Below, piece after piece: positions 31,551-37,214 of a stretch of 39,869 bases of DNA; positions within the stretch are counted from its first letter, which is position 1; each line of letters opens with the position of its first letter. The position numbers and the translations under genes were made by a program. The stretch covers positions 1 through 39,869 of IMG/VR virus record IMGVR_UViG_3300021961_000231, one strand, 5' to 3'. The notes under the pieces were generated by a model. That model was given only the letters and a program-made list of their open reading frames with translations. It was not told the origin of the DNA and did not search any database. The DNA comes from a virus.

Positions 31551-32287
31551 AAGGTTCAAAGCATCTCCGCGAGTGCGCTGTTTGCAAGTCCATTTTCAAG
31601 ATCCCCATTCTCAAGGGCAATCACAAAAGCAACCGCCAAACCTGCAGCCCTCTGTGTCATCGGCGGCTTGTAGGTCAGCGATCAACACCTTGGACAAAGG
31701 GTGAAATCGACATCATCGAACAGCTCAGCACGTCCATGCCGCCAAAGCGGTTGTATCTGACGTATTGCCGAATGGCTGCTGACCGTGGCTTCCCAAAACG
31801 TACAGAACCCGCATTCCGCTGCAAGCTGAGGTTGCTGGGCATCCCGTTGATGCCGGAGCTGGATTGGTACAGGCTGCAGCAACTGGCGGATATGTTCGGT
31901 AGTACGCGGCATTCAGTGGCAAAGCTGCTGAAGAAAGGCTTGAGGGCGGAGAAGGAGTCGCAGCATGGGAATCAGCCGTGGTTTGTTAGCCGTGCAGAGC
32001 TGCGCCGTTTTGCACGTAAGCATCCTGGGTTGCTGCGTGAATTTGACGCCGATGGTCTTTTCATTGCACTTGAGGACCGCAGCCTTGTTGAGCTGATCCT
32101 TGCCCAACCACTTGTGCGTCAGCCAAGCCGATACAACCCCACGCCAGTGAAATGCGTTGAGACAGGGAACGTGTACCCGAGTTACCGCGCTGCGGCTAGG
32201 GCCGTTTTTGTTGATGGTTCCGCTGTTCATGCTGCGGCACTGAGGGGGCATCGTGCTGGTGGTTACCACTGGGTTGCGCTGAAATAA
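31547..32287 (+). CDS. Zinc-finger and NUMOD-like DNA-binding protein
   Basis: This 246-aa protein starts with a GTG that overlaps the RusA stop (GTGA). A Cys cluster CAVCKSIF...TCSPLCHRRL (Cys10, 13, 33, 37) suggests a zinc finger. Residues about 48-100 are helical and basic (PWTKGEIDIIEQLSTSMPPK). Residues about 108-160 are winged-HTH-like. The end (VKCVETGNVYPSYRAAARAV, then GHRAGGYHWVALK) matches the NUMOD/homing-endonuclease C-terminal DNA-binding repeat. No HNH or GIY-YIG nuclease core is present, so it looks like a DNA-binding regulator or a decayed mobile nuclease. Confidence 0.72.
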   Translation: MKGSKHLRECAVCKSIFKIPILKGNHKSNRQTCSPLCHRRLVGQRSTPWTKGEIDIIEQLSTSMPPKRLYLTYCRMAADRGFPKRTEPAFRCKLRLLGIPLMPELDWYRLQQLADMFGSTRHSVAKLLKKGLRAEKESQHGNQPWFVSRAELRRFARKHPGLLREFDADGLFIALEDRSLVELILAQPLVRQPSRYNPTPVKCVETGNVYPSYRAAARAVFVDGSAVHAAALRGHRAGGYHWVALK

Positions 32288-32302
32288 ATTTAGGGATATA
32301 CT
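32274..32302 (+). promoter_or_regulatory. Promoter/operator motif before the annealing-protein gene
   Basis: TTGCGC (32274-32279), a 17-base gap and TATACT (32297-32302) fit a sigma70-type promoter. The element TTTAGGGATATACTCCAGG is a further copy of the shared motif. The -35 lies inside the end of the preceding gene, and the ATG follows at 32353. Confidence 0.7.
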
Positions 32303-32352
32303 CCAGGTGGGTCCTAAGCCCGTCCTCACTCTCCGATCCACCGCACACACTT

Positions 32353-33051
32353 ATGGCCGATTTCCCCAATCTCGGGGCTGTCATCACTAAGGCCGACGTT
32401 GACACCAAAGGCACAGGCTCTTACGCAGCCGAGTATGTGAATTGGTGCCGTGTAGCTCACCTGCTACATGAAAATGCGCCTAACTGGCAGTTCCATCTAG
32501 TCCGCACCGCCGAAGACAGCCACGTCTGGCAATCGCCTAATGGCACCGCCTACGTCGTCGGTTGCTTCAGTGGTCCCGATGGCCTCCGTACGCCTGACTT
32601 CCCTCAGGCAATCATGGACAATCGAAACAATGCGATCGCATTTGAAAAGGTCACTGCTCGTGATCTCACGGATGCTCACCGACGTTGCCTATGCACTGCC
32701 GCAGCCGCGCAATTCGGATTGGCATGGCAACTATGGGCACGAGAGCCCGTCGAAGATCCGCACCGTGAAGAGGCACCTAAGCCAGCTCTTCAACAAGACA
32801 CGCCAAAGCCTGCGGAGCCAGCTAAGTCAGCGGCTAAGTCCACCACCAAGAAAGCCGCCGGAGTGGTTTTTCTGAAGGATGAAGATCTTGAGGAAGTCAA
32901 GGCTGCCGTCAAGGCTTACGAAAAGCGCGAGGAGTTGATTACTGCCTTCAAAAAGCAGTTCAACATCATGGCGCCACGTATCGCTGACCGTATCCAGTTC
33001 CCTGAGCACAAGGAGTTCATTGATCAATACATTGCCGCGAATCCTGCATGA
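32353..33051 (+). CDS. Single-strand annealing protein, DUF1071 (Sak3/Rad52-like)
   Basis: This 232-aa protein fits the DUF1071 annealing family. It shows YVNWCRVAHLLHENAPNW near residues 28-45, the hallmark FPQAIMDNRNNAIAF (83-97) and DLTDAHRRCLCTAAAAQFGL (104-123). Family members pair complementary single strands with help from an exonuclease. A Lys/Ala/Pro-rich linker follows (about 140-170), then a charged helical tail (residues 175-232). The core Asn/Asp/Arg pattern supports the call, though the family is diverse. It has its own motif promoter and is coupled to the next gene by an ATGA overlap. Confidence 0.78.
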   Translation: MADFPNLGAVITKADVDTKGTGSYAAEYVNWCRVAHLLHENAPNWQFHLVRTAEDSHVWQSPNGTAYVVGCFSGPDGLRTPDFPQAIMDNRNNAIAFEKVTARDLTDAHRRCLCTAAAAQFGLAWQLWAREPVEDPHREEAPKPALQQDTPKPAEPAKSAAKSTTKKAAGVVFLKDEDLEEVKAAVKAYEKREELITAFKKQFNIMAPRIADRIQFPEHKEFIDQYIAANPA

Positions 33052-33230
33052 CCGCACGACGCCCTAAATCTCCAACTGAAATCAACCGGAAGAAAAACCG
33101 CTTCGTTGTTGCGGCCAAGCTTTCGGCTGATATTCACAAAGAGCTAAGGGCATACTGCGCCAAAACGGGGCAAAACATCAACCAAGCCCTGCGGCACATC
33201 ATCACCACCTTCCTGTCAACTCATGGCTGA
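33048..33230 (+). CDS. Small ribbon-helix-helix protein
   Basis: This 60-aa protein has a basic N-terminus (MTARRPKSPTEINRKKNR), a beta strand (FVVAAKLSA) and two helices (DIHKELRAYCAKTG, QNINQALRHIITTFL). This is the usual Arc/CopG-type ribbon-helix-helix layout of dimeric DNA-binding regulators. It could be the protein that reads the conserved TATAC motif, but that is a guess. It overlaps the next gene by eight bases. Confidence 0.7.
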   Translation: MTARRPKSPTEINRKKNRFVVAAKLSADIHKELRAYCAKTGQNINQALRHIITTFLSTHG

Positions 33231-33519
33231 TTTTGCTTTCACCGCGAAATTCCGAATCATGGAAAATCGCAACCGCAAAAACGACAAGGCGCCCGAGGAA
33301 AACCTCGTGGTGGACTTCACCGCAACAGAAGCCGTCAAGGCTGCGAATTACCTGATGACCATGGCCGAACAGGCCGAGGCAAACGGCACCAAGATTCGCA
33401 TCTATACCGGCAAGGATCAGTTCACTGAAGAAACCGGTTTTTCTCTTTGGGGCGGTAAGTGGGGCAATAAAGGCTCCTTCAGCCCGCTCAAGCCCGAGTC
33501 CTCTGAAGCTTCCTTCTGA
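33223..33519 (+). CDS. Small hypothetical protein, possible ssDNA-binding type
   Basis: This 98-aa protein has a beta-rich body (ADFAFTAKFRIMENRNRKND, then NLVVDFTATEAVKAANYLMT) and a Gly/Lys-rich end. It finishes in SSEASF, mildly acidic with a terminal Phe, a faint echo of the tips of single-strand-binding proteins. It follows an annealing protein and is adjacent to DNA-binding genes. I cannot assign a family, and the ssDNA idea is weak. Confidence 0.58.
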   Translation: MADFAFTAKFRIMENRNRKNDKAPEENLVVDFTATEAVKAANYLMTMAEQAEANGTKIRIYTGKDQFTEETGFSLWGGKWGNKGSFSPLKPESSEASF

Positions 33520-33854
33520 TGTCAACCATGATCATCCTCACCGATTCTCAAGTTGTTGAGCTGAACAACCGCATCGGGCAAATCCAACGCCTGATCGAAA
33601 ATGCTCAGATCATCAAGGCCGGTGGCACGCCCCAGCCCGCTGCTGTCACTGAAACAAAGCCCAAGGTGACTGTTCGGCGTCGCGCTCGCCGTAATTTGCT
33701 GAACGAAACCAAGGTTGTTGAAATCAAGCAACGCCTAGCCAGCAAAGAGTCGGCAACCAAGATTGCCAAATCCTTTGGCGTTCACGTCAGCACGATCAAC
33801 AACATCAAGTACGGGAAGAACTGGGCGCACATCAAAGTGCCTGTCAGTTCCTGA
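33519..33854 (+). CDS. HTH DNA-binding protein, module shared with the 34955 gene
   Basis: This 111-aa protein has a helical N-terminus (residues 8-30), a basic linker (PKVTVRRRARRNL) and an HTH at residues 61-105: LNETKVVEIKQRLASKES, then KIAKSFGVHVSTINNIKYGK and N-W-A-H. The same pattern (x-E-x-x-V-V-E-I...F-G-V...I-x-x-I-x-x-G-x-N-W) appears at the N-terminus of the protein at 34955. The NUMOD-like HTH suggests sequence-specific DNA binding. Its first base shares the last stop base of the upstream gene. Confidence 0.72.
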   Translation: MSTMIILTDSQVVELNNRIGQIQRLIENAQIIKAGGTPQPAAVTETKPKVTVRRRARRNLLNETKVVEIKQRLASKESATKIAKSFGVHVSTINNIKYGKNWAHIKVPVSS

Positions 33855-34095
33855 TTTCGCGCTGAGATTCCATCAGCTGCAGCTCAAGTGCTGCAATTCT
33901 GTTGGTGGCTTGCTGTAGGAGGTCCTGCTGCATAGACCAAGCGCGGTACAACTGAGCAGCGATGGGGCCTGCGTTTGGGGTGTTCTCCAGGCGTCGGGCC
34001 TCTTTTTCAACGCTGAACGCAGTCGTTGCATCGCGCTTCATCTGTAGCCATTCCCAAGCAGCGTCGTCCATGATTTTGGCGTGTACCACATTCAC
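33844..34095 (-). CDS. Isolated minus-strand gene in the early block
   Basis: This 83-aa protein is helical and charged (MDDAAWEWLQMKRDATTAFS, then AWSMQQDLLQQATNRIAALE). It ends 11 bases inside the 3' end of the convergent HTH gene and diverges from the next plus-strand operon. The second Met (ATG at 34071) could also be the start. Its lone antisense position is typical of regulators or morons, but I recognise no family and cannot exclude a spurious frame. Confidence 0.5.
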   Translation of the reverse strand: MNVVHAKIMDDAAWEWLQMKRDATTAFSVEKEARRLENTPNAGPIAAQLYRAWSMQQDLLQQATNRIAALELQLMESQREIRN

Positions 34096-34139
34096 GGTAG
34101 GTAGAGCGTCAAGATCAAGAATTACAACTTGCCGAAATA

Positions 34140-34172
34140 AGGGGTTTACTCCTTGGGAATGCTGGCTACTAT
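34140..34172 (+). promoter_or_regulatory. Candidate promoter with operator motif over the -35
   Basis: AGGGGTTTACTCC (34140-34152) differs by one base from the AGGGGTATACTCC element at 30064. It overlaps a possible TTTACT -35 (34145-34150), which lies 16 bases from TACTAT (34167-34172). A CCGGA-GCGA-TCCGG hairpin at 34181-34194 follows in the leader. It would drive the genes from 34220 on. Confidence 0.55.
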
Positions 34173-34219
34173 TCGCCCAACCGGAGCGATCCGGTCATCG
34201 CTACACACCACACAGACCC

Positions 34220-34354
34220 ATGAAAAACCTTGTCTCCAACACGATTCTCTTCCTGATCCCCACCCTCACCTTCGCCGCCATCTTCTACGACGGCCTCACC
34301 TACCAAGCCTCAAGCAACGCCCCCACCGTTCACCACGCAATCGTCATCAAGTGA
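34220..34354 (+). CDS. Small single-pass membrane or exported peptide
   Basis: This 44-aa protein starts MKNLVSNTILFLIPTLTFAA and continues to a polar tail (YQASSNAPTVHHAIVIK). The N-terminal stretch can act as a membrane anchor or signal peptide. It is coupled to the next gene by a GTGA overlap and is the first gene after the 34140 promoter. Its role is unknown; small membrane peptides of this sort may act in superinfection control. Confidence 0.6.
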   Translation: MKNLVSNTILFLIPTLTFAAIFYDGLTYQASSNAPTVHHAIVIK

Positions 34355-34650
34355 GCTACGTCCTCCTCTCTTCCCAGTGCTGCGGCAAGGTCGCACCCGT
34401 CATCAGCACCAAGCAAAAGACCTACAAGATGTCGCCCAATCGCAATGGCGTTCGCGCTGATCGTGATCTTTGGCGCTTCTGTGCTGGTATGCCCTGCTAC
34501 GTCAAAGGTTGGCTTCAGGCTGAATGCACCATCATCAGCAAGCTAGAGGGTTATTCATGGCCCAGCTACCTAATCGAAAGCCATGATGGCCACAAATACA
34601 CCGTCAGCCAGCTTTATCTATCCCGTAGGCCCATCGAAGGCAAGAAATGA
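34351..34650 (+). CDS. Small SH3/chromo-like hypothetical protein
   Basis: This 99-aa protein uses a GTG start that overlaps the previous stop (GTGA). The C-terminal part GWLQAECTIISKLEGYSWPS, then YLIESHDGHKYTVSQLYLSR has the strand pattern of a small SH3- or chromo-like barrel. The N-terminal part has a Cys pair (SSQCCGKVAP). It probably binds nucleic acid or a partner protein. There is no secure family call. Confidence 0.6.
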   Translation: MSYVLLSSQCCGKVAPVISTKQKTYKMSPNRNGVRADRDLWRFCAGMPCYVKGWLQAECTIISKLEGYSWPSYLIESHDGHKYTVSQLYLSRRPIEGKK

Positions 34651-34747
34651 TTGACAGGTGGGTGGTCCTCCCGAGGTGTCACCCTTACCGCTGCCTGTCA
34701 TCAACGGACGTTCCCGTGCCCCTCGAAAAGGTTTACGGACTGACACC
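34651..34747. repeat. Four TGACA/TGTCA half-sites in interlocked inverted order
   Basis: TGACAGG (34652-34658), GGTGTCA (34675-34681), CCTGTCA (34694-34700) and TGACACC (34741-34747) form two interlocked perfect 7-bp inverted repeats (first with third, second with fourth). Alternative first-with-second and third-with-fourth pairings (TGACA/TGTCA) give two simple hairpins. The region lies between two genes and holds no gene. It may be an operator array, an RNA switch or an origin element. Confidence 0.6.
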
Positions 34748-34775
34748 TTAAGCACTCACCACCAATCCGCAAGTC

Positions 34776-34955
34776 ATGAACGAACTTCGTCGCTTTTACT
34801 TCACCATCCCTTCATCCGGTGCTTACGACTGGGTTGTAGCCGCCAGCTTTGAAGACGCCAAAATTGCGGCCTTTGAAGAATGGGCACCGCTCTACAACGA
34901 AATTAAATGGCTCACGCCTACTGACCACTCCGAAGTCAAACTTCCCGCGATCTAG
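34776..34955 (+). CDS. Small hypothetical protein
   Basis: This 59-aa protein reads MNELRRFYFTIPSSGAYDWV then VAASFEDAKIAAFEEWAPLY, a compact beta-alpha pattern suggesting a soluble fold. It lies after the repeat-rich intergenic region and its stop overlaps the GTG start of the next gene (TAGTG). I recognise no family. Confidence 0.62.
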   Translation: MNELRRFYFTIPSSGAYDWVVAASFEDAKIAAFEEWAPLYNEIKWLTPTDHSEVKLPAI

Positions 34956-35296
34956 TGGCCGCCTCTAAAAAAGTTCTCACCGAGAACAATGTGGTCGAAA
35001 TTCTTCAGTCCACAGAAAACAACACGCAACTAGCCGCACGCTTTGGCGTCACTCGCCAGGCCATCTCACAGATCCGCAATGGCATCAACTGGACAAACGT
35101 CGCCCCGGAACTACCTCGCATCCCCGTTCGCGTCAAAGAATCAGTCCGTAAGGACTACCTACAGCGCAGGCCAAATTGCCACAAATGTCATGAATGGAAT
35201 GGCCATGAATGTTCCTACGGTTTCCCCGAGGCCATAGATGAACCATTTTTTGCCATTGGATGCGACCTCTATCGAAGAAATCCGGGCAGTGCTTGA
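34955..35296 (+). CDS. HTH plus Cys-knuckle protein
   Basis: This 113-aa protein uses a GTG start overlapping the upstream stop. Residues 9-50 form an HTH (LTENNVVEILQSTENNTQLA, then ARFGVTRQAISQIRNGINW) related to the one in the 33519 gene. Residues 75-106 hold a Cys motif (CHKCHEWNGHECSYGFPEA, then FFAIGCDLY; Cys75, 78, 86, 103) related to that of the 36104 gene. The pairing links three small proteins by shared modules. A DNA-binding zinc protein is the likely reading. Confidence 0.72.
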   Translation: MAASKKVLTENNVVEILQSTENNTQLAARFGVTRQAISQIRNGINWTNVAPELPRIPVRVKESVRKDYLQRRPNCHKCHEWNGHECSYGFPEAIDEPFFAIGCDLYRRNPGSA

Positions 35297-35432
35297 TCAA
35301 TGCCTTGATGCTTACTGGTCAGAGCGCTTTAACGAATTAACAATTGACCACCCGGCACGGATGCACGCTGCATTGCAGCCATTCATCAGCTATCAAGCTG
35401 AGAGGTGCCCCGTGTCTAATGCCGCCGATTAA
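35238..35432 (+). CDS. Small acidic hypothetical protein
   Basis: This 64-aa protein overlaps the preceding gene by 59 bases if it starts at the ATG at 35238. A GTG at 35289 would cut the overlap to eight bases. The sequence IEEIRAVLDQCLDAYWSERF is helical. It overlaps the following gene by 14 bases. No family is recognised, and the start is uncertain. Confidence 0.52.
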   Translation: MNHFLPLDATSIEEIRAVLDQCLDAYWSERFNELTIDHPARMHAALQPFISYQAERCPVSNAAD

Positions 35433-35616
35433 AGCAACCCAGACCCGTTACAACAGCCCGACACATTTTTGTTACGGCGCTGACTGGACCGGCTACGGTT
35501 TGCATTCCGGTTATGAACCGTGGTGTTGGGATGGCGCTGCCGTTTGGTGGGGGCCAATCTGTGACACCTATTCAGAAGCACTCAACCTTGCCAAAGAACA
35601 TGCTGAACGCCACTGA
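35419..35616 (+). CDS. Small Trp/Tyr-rich hypothetical protein
   Basis: This 65-aa protein starts at the ATG at 35419; an upstream in-frame start would add an unlikely Cys/His-rich stretch. It is rich in aromatic residues (FCYGADWTGYGLHSGYEPWC, then WDGAAVWWGPICDTYSEALN). The pattern suggests a small beta-hairpin fold with two or three Cys. It overlaps the next gene by 17 bases. I do not recognise it. Confidence 0.6.
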   Translation: MPPIKATQTRYNSPTHFCYGADWTGYGLHSGYEPWCWDGAAVWWGPICDTYSEALNLAKEHAERH

Positions 35617-35872
35617 ACTTGATCAACGCCGCGCTGACTTCCTAGACATGCTTTATGAAACTTCTGGGCGCACAAACAAGCTTTACACCGGGCTGTGGGC
35701 TGAGTTCCAACAGCACCTGGCCGATAAATTTCGTGATCTTGATTATGAAACTATGCGCGACGACATTGTTCGTGCTGTTGGTGGTACTGATAACGATTTG
35801 GCTAAACGCCATGCTGATGTTGCCATTACCGTAATGACCAAGCATCTTATGGAGGACTGGGTTAAACAATGA
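35600..35872 (+). CDS. Small helical hypothetical protein
   Basis: This 90-aa protein begins at the ATG at 35600 (MLNATELDQRRADFLDMLYE). It is mainly helical and charged, continuing with GLWAEFQQHLADKFRDLDYE and DIVRAVGGTDNDLAKRHADV. It overlaps the neighbouring genes by 17 and 4 bases, typical of the compact early operon. The family is unknown. Confidence 0.6.
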   Translation: MLNATELDQRRADFLDMLYETSGRTNKLYTGLWAEFQQHLADKFRDLDYETMRDDIVRAVGGTDNDLAKRHADVAITVMTKHLMEDWVKQ

Positions 35873-36102
35873 AGGTCACAGCGCCATTCCTGAACTGGCT
35901 TGAAAATCGCGCCTTGAATTTGCTTGCCAATAGCCCCCGTGTCGGCACGATTCAAATCAGAATGCGTGGATCACTGCTCACCTACATCGTGCGGGATTAC
36001 AACGATCCGCAATGTGAAGGGCGAACAGATGAAGAGATGGTCCCTGATGCGTTCAACCTAGAGCGGATCTTCCATCAACCCTCCTACGGCGAGGAAGAAT
36101 GA
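35869..36102 (+). CDS. Small hypothetical protein
   Basis: This 77-aa protein has a basic N-terminal half (FLNWLENRALNLLANSPRVG) and beta strands (TIQIRMRGSLLTYIVRDYND) before an acidic end. Its ATG overlaps the previous stop by four bases, and the next gene begins one base after its stop. No function can be assigned from the sequence. Confidence 0.6.
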   Translation: MKVTAPFLNWLENRALNLLANSPRVGTIQIRMRGSLLTYIVRDYNDPQCEGRTDEEMVPDAFNLERIFHQPSYGEEE

Positions 36103-36103
36103 A

Positions 36104-36490
36104 GTGATCCACCTCTTCAACAACAGGCTGATCCTTGAACGGCGAAAGCTGTCAGAGAATTGGCGCTGTCGTGTGCGGCTAGGTCCGAAAACTGAGCAGC
36201 AAATAGAGGTGGACCTTCAAACCCCTGATCTGCGTACCGCTTTCATACGCGCCAACAACATCTATCAAGCATTCCGCAAGGGCAAGCGGCTGCAACCATT
36301 AGAAGATTCCGAACCTACCGGCCATCGTTGCTGGGATTGCATTCAATGGGTGCCCACTCTCACCCACAATGGAGGTAACGGCTGTTCGCTTGGTTTCCCT
36401 GAAGCCAAAAGCTACGCGAATGGTCGTTTTGCCAACTTCTGCAGCCTTTACAGCGATGGAACCAACAGTGTTGAGTCGGACGGATTTTGA
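36104..36490 (+). CDS. Cys-knuckle protein with integrase-like basic N-terminus
   Basis: This 128-aa protein uses a GTG start; the nearby ATG stops after two codons. Residues 7-60 are basic with a beta-alpha pattern (RLILERRKLSENWRCRVRLG). Residues 76-116 hold the Cys motif C-W-D-C...C-S-L-G-F-P-E-A...F-A-N-F-C-S-L-Y (Cys76, 79, 94, 113), shared with the 34955 gene. A small zinc-binding DNA- or RNA-contact module is likely. The N-terminal likeness to arm-binding domains is only an impression. Confidence 0.62.
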   Translation: MIHLFNNRLILERRKLSENWRCRVRLGPKTEQQIEVDLQTPDLRTAFIRANNIYQAFRKGKRLQPLEDSEPTGHRCWDCIQWVPTLTHNGGNGCSLGFPEAKSYANGRFANFCSLYSDGTNSVESDGF

Positions 36491-36629
36491 CGATGGTAGC
36501 TACATCGAAGTTTTAGAACCTGCCGATGGCGGTGAGATGTATTACCGCACTTGCTACAAAGGAGTTTGCAGGTACAGCTCAGATCTTTGGCAAGCACAGG
36601 TTTATCAACATCAGATGACTTCGCCCTGA
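36456..36629 (+). CDS. Small hypothetical protein at the end of the early block
   Basis: This 57-aa protein starts at the ATG at 36456 (MEPTVLSRTDFDDGSYIEVL). It has a beta-rich body with two Cys (MYYRTCYKGVCRYSSDLWQA). It overlaps the previous gene by 35 bases and the convergent HNH gene by 19 bases. It closes the rightward block. No family is recognised. Confidence 0.55.
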   Translation: MEPTVLSRTDFDDGSYIEVLEPADGGEMYYRTCYKGVCRYSSDLWQAQVYQHQMTSP

Positions 36630-36943
36630 TCTAAGTCACGGGTGATCCAGTCCATGATTCTGGCCTCACCTATCTCCGACCAAAACGGCAAACTTCTATA
36701 CCAAACCCGCCAATCCTTATGCCCCTTACTCATATTGCACCCAAAGCAACACGCCACGAGATTGGTTAATTCACTGTTGCCACCTTTGGCCTTGGGTACA
36801 ACGTGATCAAGCGTTGGCGATCTACCTAATGGCTCAAAGCAATACGCGCAGTGGTGATTAAAGTGACTCAGAACGGCATCACGAAAACGACGTTTTGCCT
36901 CGTGCTTCGGGATTAACTCCGAGCCGTCAATGTGTTCAACCAC
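36611..36943 (-). CDS. HNH endonuclease
   Basis: This 110-aa protein shows a full HNH core. A CAYC pair (Cys32, Cys35) is followed by PTLDHVVPKAKGG with Asp46-His47, Asn61 in the TNLVACC segment, and the second pair CFGCN (Cys66, Cys69). The core is similar to free-standing HNH nucleases and not to intron-type homing proteins. It is convergent with the early block and lies past the late terminator. It could be a mobile nuclease or help in packaging or host DNA attack. Confidence 0.85.
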   Translation of the reverse strand: MVEHIDGSELIPKHEAKRRFRDAVLSHFNHHCAYCFEPLGRSPTLDHVVPKAKGGNSELTNLVACCFGCNMSKGHKDWRVWYRSLPFWSEIGEARIMDWITRDLDQGEVI

Positions 36944-36986
36944 AAGCCGCCGCTTGATTCTCTAAACGGTAGCGAACGAAACCTAA

Positions 36987-37157
36987 ATGGCTTACTACCT
37001 TAAGCTTCCGGACGGAACACGAGTGGGACCATTCTCAACCATCGTTGAGGCTCATGATTGGGCGCAACTGCGGAAGATCACTGATCATTCATTTCACCTT
37101 CTGCAGAGTCCAGATCTGCCATGCGAGATGAGGCACGAACAAGGGCCTGATCACTGA
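36987..37157 (+). CDS. Small plus-strand hypothetical protein
   Basis: This 56-aa protein (MAYYLKLPDGTRVGPFSTIV, then EAHDWAQLRKITDHSFHLLQ) has the look of a real compact protein. The L-P-D-G-T-x-V-G-P-[FY] start resembles small GYF-like or single-strand-type domains. It diverges from the HNH gene and ends just before the late terminator. Expression is unproven. Confidence 0.5.
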   Translation: MAYYLKLPDGTRVGPFSTIVEAHDWAQLRKITDHSFHLLQSPDLPCEMRHEQGPDH

Positions 37158-37160
37158 GCA

Positions 37161-37187
37161 ATAAAAAGCCGCCCCATCCAGAGCGGC
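37161..37187 (-). terminator. Rho-independent terminator of the leftward (late) block
   Basis: On the minus strand GCCGCTC-TGGATG-GGGCGGC makes a 7-bp stem with a 6-base loop, followed by TTTTTAT. It lies 28 bases past the dCTP deaminase stop and marks the end of the late transcript. On the plus strand the A-rich side gives no T-run. Confidence 0.87.
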
Positions 37188-37214
37188 CCGTCCCCCTTGT
37201 TCTCCAAGTCAATA

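Noticed and set aside
33962-34354. A 130-codon plus-strand frame
   Set aside because: Only its last 44 codons (from 34220) look like a gene. The rest runs through the 34140 promoter region and over the minus-strand gene.
34651-34680. TTGACA at 34651 as a -35 box
   Set aside because: No -10-like hexamer lies at 16-19 bases. The TGACA here is better explained as part of the inverted-repeat set.
36611-36943. HNH gene as part of a cos-type packaging module
   Set aside because: HNH partners of terminase normally lie beside the terminase genes. This one is almost 10 kb away on the other side of a terminator.
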